From contig NZ_CP011526.1 in the NCBI RefSeq assembly GCF_001027105.1, positions 868,001-932,000 of the forward strand: DNA of 64,000 nucleotides, given 5' to 3'. The notes beneath the pieces were generated by a model. It was given only the letters and a program-made list of their open reading frames with translations, searched no databases and was not told the DNA's origin. Of the stretch, positions 9,944 to 16,787 are shown one piece after another. The stretch comes from Staphylococcus aureus (GTDB taxonomy: Bacteria > Bacillota > Bacilli > Staphylococcales > Staphylococcaceae). The translations under genes were made by a program, and so were the position numbers. The first letter of the stretch is position 1, and each line of letters begins with the position of its first letter.

Positions 9944-9970
9944 AGTCAGTGCTTCGGCACTGGCTTTTTA
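9944..9970 (+). terminator. TTCG tetraloop terminator
   Basis: A 9-bp stem (9944-9952 with 9957-9965, one G-U pair) closes a TTCG loop and runs into a T-tract. It ends the fibre/micropeptide transcript before the hub hydrolase gene. Partial read-through would set the ratio of HubH to the upstream proteins. Confidence 0.85.
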
Positions 9971-9994
9971 TTTTGATTGAAATGAGGTGCATAC

Positions 9995-11893
9995 ATGGGA
10001 TTACCTAATCCGAAAAATAGAAAGCCCACAGCTAGTGAAGTGGTTGAATGGGCGTTATATATCGCTAAAAACAAAATAGCTATTGATGTACCTGGTTCTG
10101 GAATGGGAGCACAATGCTGGGATTTACCTAATTATTTACTCGATAAATATTGGGGGTTTAGAACATGGGGAAATGCTGATGCTATGGCTCAGAAATCTAA
10201 TTATAGAGGTAGAGATTTCAAGATAATTAGAAATACAAAAGATTTTGTACCACAACCAGGCGACTGGGGTGTTTGGACTGGTGGTTGGGCAGGACATGTA
10301 AACATTGTAGTGGGACCATGCACAAAAGACTATTGGTATGGTGTGGATCAAAACTGGTATACAAATAATGCAACAGGAAGTCCGCCGTATAAAATCAAAC
10401 ACTCTTATCATGATGGACCAGGTGGAGGAGTTAAATATTTTGTTAGACCACCATATCATCCGGAGAAATCTACGCCGGCACCTAAACCCGAAGACGACAG
10501 TGATAATAACGAAAAAAATAATAAAAAAGTTCCGATTTGGAAAGATGTAACAACTATAAAGTACACAATTTCTAGTCAAGAAGTTAATTATCCAGAATAT
10601 ATTTATCATTTTATAGTAGAGGGTAATCGACGACTCGAAAAACCTAAAGGAATAATGATTAGAAATGCTCAAACAATGAGTTCAGTAGAAAATTTATATA
10701 ACAGTAGGAAGAAATACAAACAAGATGTGGAATATCCCCACTTTTATGTAGATAGACATAATATTTGGGCTCCTAGAAGAGCGGTATTTGAGGTTCCTAA
10801 TGAACCTGATTATATAGTTATAGACGTATGTGAAGATTATAGTGCGAGTAAAAACGAATTTATTTTCAATGAAATTCACGCAATGGTTGTAGCTGTAGAT
10901 ATGATGATCAAATATGAGATACCTCTAAGTATTGAAAATTTAAAAGTAGACGACAGCATTTGGCGTTCTATGTTGGAACATGTTAATTGGAATATGATTG
11001 ACAACGGTGTTCCCCCTAAAGATAAATACGAAGCATTAGAAAAGGCATTATTTAATATATTTAAAAACAGAGAAAAATTATTAAATTCTATAACTAAACC
11101 AACAGTAACAAAATCTAGAATAAAAGTTATGGTAGATAATAAAAACGCTGATATAGCGAATGTAAGAGACTCATCACCAACAGCTAACAATGGCTCGGCA
11201 TCTAAACAACCGCAGATTATAACTGAAACGAGCCCTTATACATTCAAACAAGCACTGGATAAACAAATGGCAAGAGGTAACCCGAAAAAATCTAATGCTT
11301 GGGGCTGGGCTAACGCTACACGAGCTCAAACGGGCTCGGCAATGAATGTTAAACGAATATGGGAAAGTAACACGCAGTGCTACCAAATGCTTAATTTAGG
11401 CAAGTATCAAGGTGTTTCAGTTAGTTCACTTAATAAGATACTTAAAGGTAAGGGGACATTGAATAATCAAGGTAAAGCGTTCGCAGAAGCTTGTAAAAAG
11501 CACAACATTAATGAAATTTATTTAATCGCGCATGCTTTCTTAGAAAGTGGATATGGAACAAGTAACTTCGCTAACGGAAAAGATGGAGTATACAACTACT
11601 TCGGCATTGGCGCTTACGACAACAATCCTAACTACGCAATGACGTTTGCAAGGAATAAAGGTTGGACAACTCCAGCAAAAGCAATCATGGGCGGTGCTAG
11701 CTTCGTAAGAAAGGATTACATCAACAAAGGGCAGAATACACTGTACCGAATTAGATGGAATCCTAAAAATCCAGCTACACATCAATATGCTACTGCTATA
11801 GAGTGGTGCCAACATCAAGCAAGTACAATCGCTAAGCTATATAAAAAAATCGGCTTAAAAGGTATCTACTTTATAAGAGATAAATATAAATAA
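9995..11893 (+). CDS. Tail hub peptidoglycan hydrolase: CHAP + central domain + glucosaminidase (HubH type)
   Basis: 632 residues, as I recall for phi80alpha HubH, a virion-associated lysin that opens the wall for DNA entry. The N-terminal CHAP domain (about 20-155) shows Cys41 in AQCWDL and His101 in AGHVN. A Pro/Asp/Asn-rich linker (155-185) follows, then a central domain (190-370) with an amidase-like core. The C-terminal glucosaminidase (about 425-625) has its catalytic Glu at 517 (FLESGYG). The start ATG follows GAGGTG and lies just after the terminator. Confidence 0.9.
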   Translation: MGLPNPKNRKPTASEVVEWALYIAKNKIAIDVPGSGMGAQCWDLPNYLLDKYWGFRTWGNADAMAQKSNYRGRDFKIIRNTKDFVPQPGDWGVWTGGWAGHVNIVVGPCTKDYWYGVDQNWYTNNATGSPPYKIKHSYHDGPGGGVKYFVRPPYHPEKSTPAPKPEDDSDNNEKNNKKVPIWKDVTTIKYTISSQEVNYPEYIYHFIVEGNRRLEKPKGIMIRNAQTMSSVENLYNSRKKYKQDVEYPHFYVDRHNIWAPRRAVFEVPNEPDYIVIDVCEDYSASKNEFIFNEIHAMVVAVDMMIKYEIPLSIENLKVDDSIWRSMLEHVNWNMIDNGVPPKDKYEALEKALFNIFKNREKLLNSITKPTVTKSRIKVMVDNKNADIANVRDSSPTANNGSASKQPQIITETSPYTFKQALDKQMARGNPKKSNAWGWANATRAQTGSAMNVKRIWESNTQCYQMLNLGKYQGVSVSSLNKILKGKGTLNNQGKAFAEACKKHNINEIYLIAHAFLESGYGTSNFANGKDGVYNYFGIGAYDNNPNYAMTFARNKGWTTPAKAIMGGASFVRKDYINKGQNTLYRIRWNPKNPATHQYATAIEWCQHQASTIAKLYKKIGLKGIYFIRDKYK

Positions 11894-11905
11894 AGAGGTG
11901 TATAA

Positions 11906-13144
11906 ATGTACAAAATAAAAGATGTTGAAACGAGAATAAAAAATGATGGTGTTGACTTAGGTGACATTGGCTGTCGATTTTACACTGAAGATGAAAATAC
12001 AGCATCTATAAGAATAGGTATCAATGACAAACAAGGTCGTATCGATCTAAAAGCACATGGCTTAACACCTAGATTGCATTTGTTTATGGAAGATGGCTCT
12101 ATATTCAAAAATGAGCCCCTTATTATGGACGATGTTGTAAAAGGGTTCATTACCTACAAGATACCTAAAAAGGTTATCAAACACGCTGGTTATGTTCGTT
12201 GTAAGCTGTTTTTAGAGAAAGAAGAAGAAAAAATACATGTCGCGAACTTTTCTTTCAATATCGTTGATAGTGGCATTGAATCTGCTGTAGCAAAAGAAAT
12301 CGATGTTAAATTGGTAGATGATGCTATTACGAGAATTTTAAAAGATAACGCGACAGATTTATTGAGCAAAGACTTTAAAGAGAAAATAGATAAAGATGTC
12401 ATTTCTTACATCGAAAAGAATGAAAGTAGATTTAAAGGTGCGAAAGGTGATAAAGGCGAACCGGGACAACCTGGAGCAAAAGGTGAAGCAGGTAAAAAAG
12501 GAGAACAAGGCGCACCCGGTAAAAACGGTACTGTAGTATCAATCAATCCTGACACTAAAATGTGGCAAATTGATGGTAAAGATACAGATATCAAAGCAGA
12601 ACCTGAGTTATTGGACAAAATCAATATCGCAAATGTTGAAGGGTTAGAAAATAAATTGCAAGAAGTTGAAAAAATCAAAGATACAACTCTCAACGACTCT
12701 AAAACGTATACGGATTCAAAAATTGCTGAACTAGTTGATAGCGCGCCTGAATCTATGAATACATTAAGAGAATTAGCAGAAGCAATACAAAACAACTCTA
12801 TTTCAGAAAGTGTATTGCAACAGATTGGCTCAAAAGTTAGTACAGAAGATTTTGAGGGATTCAAGCAATCATTAAACAGTTTGTATGCAGATAAAAATCA
12901 TAGTCATACAATCAAACAGATTGAAGGATTAGAAAATGCTTTATCAAAAAAATCAGACATAAATCACAGTCATGATGAACGTTATCTTTTATCATCAAAT
13001 GCTTTTACAAAAGAGGAAGCAGATAAACTTTATCAACCTATCGGTTCTTCGCAGCCGTCACTGAATATTTGGACAGGCAGTGAAACAGAATATAATTATT
13101 TGTATCAAAAAGACCCTAATACACTTTATTTAATTAAGGGGTGA
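11906..13144 (+). CDS. BppU-domain tail fibre with collagen-like triple helix
   Basis: 412 residues. Residues 1-140 form a BppU-type attachment domain like that of the upper fibre. About 170-200 is a run of Gly-X-Y triplets rich in Lys/Glu/Pro (roughly nine triplets) that should trimerise as a collagen-like rod. A coiled coil and two NHSH-containing repeats (near 325-370), common in phage fibres, follow, and the C-terminus is NTLYLIKG. It is likely a fibre projecting from the baseplate. AAAGAGGTG lies upstream, 12 bp after the hub hydrolase gene. Confidence 0.82.
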   Translation: MYKIKDVETRIKNDGVDLGDIGCRFYTEDENTASIRIGINDKQGRIDLKAHGLTPRLHLFMEDGSIFKNEPLIMDDVVKGFITYKIPKKVIKHAGYVRCKLFLEKEEEKIHVANFSFNIVDSGIESAVAKEIDVKLVDDAITRILKDNATDLLSKDFKEKIDKDVISYIEKNESRFKGAKGDKGEPGQPGAKGEAGKKGEQGAPGKNGTVVSINPDTKMWQIDGKDTDIKAEPELLDKINIANVEGLENKLQEVEKIKDTTLNDSKTYTDSKIAELVDSAPESMNTLRELAEAIQNNSISESVLQQIGSKVSTEDFEGFKQSLNSLYADKNHSHTIKQIEGLENALSKKSDINHSHDERYLLSSNAFTKEEADKLYQPIGSSQPSLNIWTGSETEYNYLYQKDPNTLYLIKG

Positions 13145-13149
13145 TTTTT

Positions 13150-13545
13150 ATGGAAGGTAATTTTAAAAATGTAAAGAAGCTTATTTACGAAGGCGAAGAA
13201 TATACAAAAGTATATGCTGGAAATATCCAAATATGGAAAAAGCCTTCATCTTTTGTAATAAAACCCTTACCTAAAAATAAATATCCGGATAGCATAGAAG
13301 ATTCAACAGCAAAATGGACAATAAACGGAGTTGAACCTAATAAAAGTTATCAGGTGACAATAGAAAATGTACGTAGCGGTATAATGAGGGTTTCGCAAAC
13401 TAATTTAGGTTCAAGTGATTTAGGAATATCAGGAGTCAATAGCGGAGTTGCAAGTAAAAATATCAACTTTAGTAATCCTTCAGGGATGTTGTATGTCACT
13501 ATAAGTGATGTTTATTCAGGATCTCCGACATTGACCATTGAATAA
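13150..13545 (+). CDS. Small phage tail protein with receptor-type N-terminal motif
   Basis: 131 residues from ATG 13150 (AAGGGGTG six bases upstream; the GTG at 13141 is less likely). The N-terminus contains a KVYAGNIQIWKK segment, a pattern common at the start of minor structural proteins of Gram-positive phages. The remaining 90 residues look like an all-beta domain. No enzyme motif is seen. A terminator follows at once, so it ends the tail transcript. The specific function is not recognised. Confidence 0.7.
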   Translation: MEGNFKNVKKLIYEGEEYTKVYAGNIQIWKKPSSFVIKPLPKNKYPDSIEDSTAKWTINGVEPNKSYQVTIENVRSGIMRVSQTNLGSSDLGISGVNSGVASKNINFSNPSGMLYVTISDVYSGSPTLTIE

Positions 13546-13550
13546 TTTTA

Positions 13551-13580
13551 AACGACTAATTTTTTAGTCGTTTTTTATTT
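13551..13580 (+). terminator. Terminator between tail module and holin
   Basis: A perfect 9-bp stem (13551-13559 with 13564-13572), TTTT loop and T-rich tail. It overlaps the region just before the holin ribosome-binding site, so holin and endolysin expression probably depends on read-through. Confidence 0.8.
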
Positions 13581-13600
13581 TGGATAAAAGGAGCAAACAA

Positions 13601-13876
13601 ATGGATATCGGTACAATCGTAAGAACAATTTTATTAATAGTCGCATGGATCAATCAGTTTTTAGCAATCAAACATATTTCTCCAATCCCAGTTGACGAAG
13701 TGTTTATAAGCACAGTCGTTACTGGGATTGTTTCAATTTGGACGTGGTGGAAGAATAACAACTTTACTCACGCATCTAAGAAAGGGCAACAAAAAATTTA
13801 TGAAGTAAAAGCTGGCATTCAGTCAACTGGTGGCGCACCTAAAGTGAACGGAGATGATAACAATGCCGTCGGTTAG
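13601..13876 (+). CDS. Phage holin, SPP1 family
   Basis: 91 residues from ATG 13601 after AAAAGGAGC; an upstream TTG at 13580 is rejected for lack of a site. Two transmembrane segments (about 4-23 and 36-51) end in a Trp-rich WTWWKNNNF motif and a polar Lys/Gly/Asn tail, typical of SPP1-type holins. It makes the membrane lesion that frees the endolysin. The 3' end overlaps the endolysin start by 14 bases, so the pair is translationally linked. Confidence 0.88.
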   Translation: MDIGTIVRTILLIVAWINQFLAIKHISPIPVDEVFISTVVTGIVSIWTWWKNNNFTHASKKGQQKIYEVKAGIQSTGGAPKVNGDDNNAVG

Positions 13877-15275
13877 GACATACAGTCAAGCTATTAGTTA
13901 TCTTAAAAGTTTAGAGGGTAAGGCGTGGAATCCAGACAATGCATTTGGATGTCAATGCTTCGATACTGCTAACCAATATTGGCTTTACTTATTTAATCAC
14001 AGGTTGAAAGGTGTGGGCGCTGCAGACATTCCAACATGGAATGATTTCACTAACGAGGCAACCGTTTACGAAAATACTGTGTCGTTTCAAGCATTGCCTG
14101 GCGATGTCGTTATTTTTAACCGTAATTATGGTGGTGGTTATGGTCATGTAGGTATTGTAATAAGCGCTACGTTAGATTCTATAACTATTTTAGAGCAGAA
14201 CTGGCTAGGCGGTGCTTACTGGAGTCCACCAGAAGTTACTACAAGACGCACACACGGCTACGACTTCCCTATGTGGTTTATCCGTCCATTCTACGCAAAA
14301 GAAACGACCGCTAATAAGCTAAGAAGCGCAGTGAAGCCAGTTAAACAAGATAAGTTATCAAAAGGTAAAAAAATCATGCTTGTGGCTGGTCATGGTATTG
14401 GTGCATACTCTAACGACCCAGGTGCCGTTGCGAATGGAGAAAACGAAAGAGATTTTAACCGTAAAAATATTATACCTAGAGTGAAAAAGTATCTTGAGTC
14501 AGTAGGCAACACAGTATTGTTATACGGTGGCAACTCGATGAATCAAGATTTATATCAAGATACATTGTACGGTCAACGTGTTGGAAACTATAAAGATTAT
14601 GGCATGTACTGGATTAAAAGTGAAGTCAAACCGGATGCAATCATAGAGTTTCATTTAGATTCTGCTAGCCCACAAGCAAGTGGCGGGCATGTAATCATTA
14701 GCGATCGTTTCCCAGCTGATGACATTGACAAGGCATTAAGTAGTGCATTAGATAAAACAGTGGGTAAAATAAGAGGTGTGACACCTAGAGGGGATTTATT
14801 GAACGCTAACGTGTCTGCTGATCTTAATCTTAATTATCGTTTAATCGAATTAGGTTTTATCACATCTACGAAAGATTTAAACTACATTAAAAACAATTTA
14901 GACAGCTTCACGAAGCGGATTGCTGAAGCCATTAACGGCAGACAAATTGATGCGCCAAGTAGTAAGCCAAGCGCTGACAAAATAACATGGAATTGGAAAG
15001 GCGTATTTTATCCTAATCCAGAAAAAGCTATAAGAGTCAGAAAAACAGCTGGATTAACCGGCACAGTCGTTGAAGAAGATTCATGGCTATACACAAAAGA
15101 TGATTGGGTAAAATTCGACCAAGTCATTAAAAAAGATGGCTACTGGTGGATTAGATTCAAATATCAACGTGAGGGCTCTAGTACTAACAATTTCTATTGT
15201 GCAGTGTGTAGAATTACTGATAAGGAACAAAAGATTAAAAATGAAAAATATTGGGGCACGATTGAGTGGGCTTAA
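13863..15275 (+). CDS. Endolysin: CHAP endopeptidase, N-acetylmuramoyl-L-alanine amidase (Amidase_3) and SH3b
   Basis: 470 residues from ATG 13863, nine bases after CGGAG; ATG 13854 would directly abut that site. The CHAP domain (about 15-145) has Cys32 in GCQCFD and His95 in YGHVG. The zinc amidase (about 168-350) has His177 in VAGHG, an acidic residue in GENERDFN (193-195), the EFHLD His and the ELGF Glu. The C-terminal SH3b wall-binding domain (about 380-465) has YPNPEKAIRVR and YWWIRF blocks. Three-domain layout as in other staphylococcal phage endolysins. Confidence 0.93.
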   Translation: MPSVRTYSQAISYLKSLEGKAWNPDNAFGCQCFDTANQYWLYLFNHRLKGVGAADIPTWNDFTNEATVYENTVSFQALPGDVVIFNRNYGGGYGHVGIVISATLDSITILEQNWLGGAYWSPPEVTTRRTHGYDFPMWFIRPFYAKETTANKLRSAVKPVKQDKLSKGKKIMLVAGHGIGAYSNDPGAVANGENERDFNRKNIIPRVKKYLESVGNTVLLYGGNSMNQDLYQDTLYGQRVGNYKDYGMYWIKSEVKPDAIIEFHLDSASPQASGGHVIISDRFPADDIDKALSSALDKTVGKIRGVTPRGDLLNANVSADLNLNYRLIELGFITSTKDLNYIKNNLDSFTKRIAEAINGRQIDAPSSKPSADKITWNWKGVFYPNPEKAIRVRKTAGLTGTVVEEDSWLYTKDDWVKFDQVIKKDGYWWIRFKYQREGSSTNNFYCAVCRITDKEQKIKNEKYWGTIEWA

Positions 15276-15298
15276 TAGGTTGTACCTATAAAAAGAAA

Positions 15299-15326
15299 AG
15301 AGGTAGGTTATTTTCTTCCTACCTCT
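15299..15326. terminator. Bidirectional terminator between endolysin and secreted cargo gene
   Basis: A perfect 9-bp stem (15299-15307 with 15318-15326) with a 10-base loop lies between two convergent genes. It is flanked by an A-rich run on the left and AAAA on the right, so the T-tract is better for the minus-strand transcript. Confidence 0.75.
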
Positions 15327-15334
15327 AAAAATGA

Positions 15335-15892
15335 TTATCTTTCTATTGTTATATGAGTTATATCTTTAGGACTAATCAGTCTATTTTTTACATTAGAATC
15401 TTGATCTCCTACCTTGCCATATACTTTTTCATCAGAAGGATCTTTACTATGGATAGTTACTTTATCACCGACTTTAACAATATGCTTTTCTTTTAATTTA
15501 TCTACTAATTTTTTCCATGCATCATTTGCCTCTATTGTGTTTCCGTTTGGATTAACTCTTGTAATATCGACACGGTTAACGCTATCAGGACTAACGGTGC
15601 TGTTATTAGTATTACTAAGATTATCTAAGTTCGCAGTCCCAGAAATTTCGCTCTCTCCACCGTTTTTTAATTTATATTTTACTTTAATCGTTTCTTTGTC
15701 TGTTTTATCAATGATATTTGCGTCTTTTAAAGCGTCTCTTACATTTTTCCACAATTCGCTATCTGTTATTTCAGAAGCTTTTGCAACGTTATTAATACCA
15801 TTATAATTTGAAGAAGAATGAAAACCTGAACCTACTGTTGTTAAAACTAAAGCACTTGCTATCAATGTTTTTGTTAATAGTTTTTTATTCAT
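15335..15892 (-). CDS. Secreted two-repeat protein at the phage cargo position
   Basis: 185 residues, function not recognised. The N-terminal signal peptide is Lys-rich, then hydrophobic (about 10-22), with a predicted signal peptidase I cut after AKA at 37-39. The mature part has two copies of one domain (about 48-113 and 126-185). Each begins Trp-Lys, then an amphipathic helix with KDANIIDK or KEKHIVKV, a beta stretch, and ends SPxxx(N/T)xxxITxx (Ser101-Pro102 and Ser174-Pro175). GGAG lies eight bases before the ATG. It is opposite to the endolysin and at the site where related phages carry toxin genes, so a lysogenic conversion factor is plausible. Confidence 0.75.
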   Translation of the reverse strand: MNKKLLTKTLIASALVLTTVGSGFHSSSNYNGINNVAKASEITDSELWKNVRDALKDANIIDKTDKETIKVKYKLKNGGESEISGTANLDNLSNTNNSTVSPDSVNRVDITRVNPNGNTIEANDAWKKLVDKLKEKHIVKVGDKVTIHSKDPSDEKVYGKVGDQDSNVKNRLISPKDITHITIER

Positions 15893-15913
15893 TTTATTTT
15901 CTCCTATAACTTA

Positions 15914-15931
15914 TTTGCAATCGATTACAAA
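15914..15931 (-). promoter_or_regulatory. cre-like palindrome at secreted-protein promoter
   Basis: An 18-bp palindrome with one mismatch, centred on ATCGAT. Read on either strand it fits the CcpA consensus WTGNAANCGNWNNCW completely. It sits about 22 bases upstream of the start codon and just downstream of a possible -10, where CcpA binding would repress. Sequence match only. Confidence 0.45.
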
Positions 15932-15934
15932 GTA

Positions 15935-15963
15935 ATTTTAGAATTATTATTTATGTAAACCAA
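15935..15963 (-). promoter_or_regulatory. Candidate promoter of secreted cargo gene
   Basis: Minus strand TTGGTT (15963-15958), a 17-bp spacer, then TAAAAT (15940-15935). The predicted transcript start would fall inside the cre-like palindrome. Confidence 0.45.
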
Positions 15964-16040
15964 TTAAATAATTATTAACAAATCCATAAAATTTTATCAT
16001 TGAAATATAATAATTTTGAGCTAGAAATATTCGTCATTTA

Positions 16041-16117
16041 TGCTATAATCGTTTTAGACACAGCAATGTGTTCAAATTTTCATCTATTCGTAAGTTAGCC
16101 TTCGGGCTGACTTTTTA
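16041..16117 (+). ncRNA. Candidate small RNA with extended -10 promoter and TTCG terminator
   Basis: An extended -10 (TGCTATAAT, 16041-16049) is followed about 45 bases later by a terminator: 8-bp stem 16093-16100 with 16105-16112, TTCG loop, T5. The RNA would be about 60 nt from near 16056 and holds only a 10-codon ORF. No good -35 is seen. Confidence 0.45.
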
Positions 16118-16152
16118 TTTCCATTATTCACATGTTAATCTTGTTGTTGTTT

Positions 16153-16184
16153 AGGCAGGTACTTCGGTACTTGCCTATTTTTTT
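16153..16184 (+). terminator. Second TTCG tetraloop terminator
   Basis: A 10-bp stem (16153-16162 with 16167-16176, with G-U), TTCG loop and T7. It lies 40 bases after the previous terminator with no gene between, insulating the downstream promoter at 16205. Confidence 0.85.
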
Positions 16185-16204
16185 ATGCAAATTTTAAAAA
16201 ACAC

Positions 16205-16233
16205 TTGACTAATAAACATTTGTTTAGTATAAT
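16205..16233 (+). promoter_or_regulatory. Strong promoter with imperfect palindrome in spacer
   Basis: TTGACT (16205-16210), 17-bp spacer, TATAAT (16228-16233): near-consensus SigA. The spacer plus flanks (16208-16228) form an imperfect palindrome of ACTAA...TTAGT type that could be an operator. Confidence 0.8.
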
Positions 16234-16290
16234 TATATTTGTAGGTTAGTTGATGACTTACAAATTATGTGTAAGGAGGTGAAAAGCCTC

Positions 16291-16419
16291 ATGCTAGACA
16301 TAATAAAAACACTTCTAGAACATCAAGTATTGGCAGTACTGATAATTCCAGAAGTGTTAAAACAACTTAGAGAATGGCATCTCGGCTACCTAGACCGAAA
16401 GCCAAACAACAAAGATTAA
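16291..16419 (+). CDS. 42-residue membrane peptide, candidate type I toxin
   Basis: ATG ORF of 42 codons after AAGGAGGTG. The peptide has an amphipathic start, a hydrophobic segment at about 8-23 containing a Pro, then a basic/aromatic tail (REWHLGYLDRKP). This is the general plan of Fst/PepA-type toxins, though I see no clear family identity. GAGG of the ribosome-binding site (16276-16279) can pair with CCTC directly before the ATG (16287-16290). An 11-base stretch over the site (16269-16279) is exactly complementary to 16444-16454 downstream of the stop. Both would block translation. An antisense transcription unit overlaps the ORF. Confidence 0.6.
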   Translation: MLDIIKTLLEHQVLAVLIIPEVLKQLREWHLGYLDRKPNNKD

Positions 16420-16452
16420 CATTATGCTTGGAGCCTGATGGCTCCTCCTTAC
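16301..16452 (-). ncRNA. Predicted antisense RNA over the toxin-like ORF
   Basis: On the minus strand a promoter (16487-16459) would start RNA near 16452. A terminator follows: 13-bp stem (16358-16346 with 16320-16308, one G-U) and TTTTTATT reaching about 16301. The product of about 150 nt is antisense to nearly all of the 42-codon ORF and its 3' flank. Its 5' end repeats the toxin ribosome-binding sequence because of the inverted repeat. Confidence 0.55.
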
Positions 16453-16458
16453 ACTTAT

Positions 16459-16487
16459 ATAATATAATATTATTTGGAGGTTTTCAA
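16459..16487 (-). promoter_or_regulatory. Promoter of the antisense RNA
   Basis: Minus strand TTGAAA (16487-16482), exactly 17 bp, then TATTAT (16464-16459). It is close to consensus, though the region is AT-rich and chance matches are commoner there. Confidence 0.55.
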
Positions 16488-16489
16488 TT

Positions 16490-16600
16490 ATGACAGAACA
16501 AATGTATTTAATATTGTTTTTATTAAGCCTACCATTGTTATTATTTATCGGGAGAAAAACACATTTTTATTGTTTAGATAAAAAGAATGGACGTAGATAA
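16490..16600 (+). CDS. 36-residue small membrane peptide
   Basis: ATG ORF of 36 codons with TTGGAGG ten bases upstream. It has one transmembrane segment (about 5-20, Leu-rich) and a basic tail (GRKTHF...KKNGRR). I recall the same ORF at the right end of other staphylococcal prophages, next to the following gene, but no assigned function. It may share the transcript of the 42-residue peptide; no separate -35 is seen. Confidence 0.55.
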   Translation: MTEQMYLILFLLSLPLLLFIGRKTHFYCLDKKNGRR

Positions 16601-16601
16601 T

Positions 16602-16787
16602 ATGAGTGATTATAAATTAAAAATAATTGAATTGATCAAAAGTGATATAACAGGTTACCAAATTCACAAACAAACTGGCGTAGCGCAATATGTAATTTCA
16701 CAATTAAGGCAAGGAAAGCGCGAAGTAGATAACTTAACTTTAAATACAACTGAAAAACTATACAGTTACGCACGACAAGTGTTATAA
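16602..16787 (+). CDS. Small helix-turn-helix-like phage protein
   Basis: 61 residues from ATG 16602; an in-frame ATG at 16587 would overlap the previous ORF and has no better site. The sequence holds a probable helix-turn-helix (about 18-42, TGYQIHKQTGVAQYVISQLRQGKR), with GVAQYVISQLRQG fitting a recognition helix. It is conserved at the right end of several S. aureus phages in my memory. A DNA-binding regulator of the adjacent small RNA region is inference. The stop codon overlaps the -10 of the next transcript. Confidence 0.7.
   Translation: MSDYKLKIIELIKSDITGYQIHKQTGVAQYVISQLRQGKREVDNLTLNTTEKLYSYARQVL

Noticed and set aside
10136-11818. Several minus-strand ORFs opposite the hub hydrolase gene
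   Set aside because: They overlap a clear gene, lack start signals and show no domain pattern.
16133-16201. 20-codon hydrophobic ORF (start ATG near 16133)
   Set aside because: It runs through the second TTCG terminator and has no ribosome-binding site; the reading frame is probably chance.
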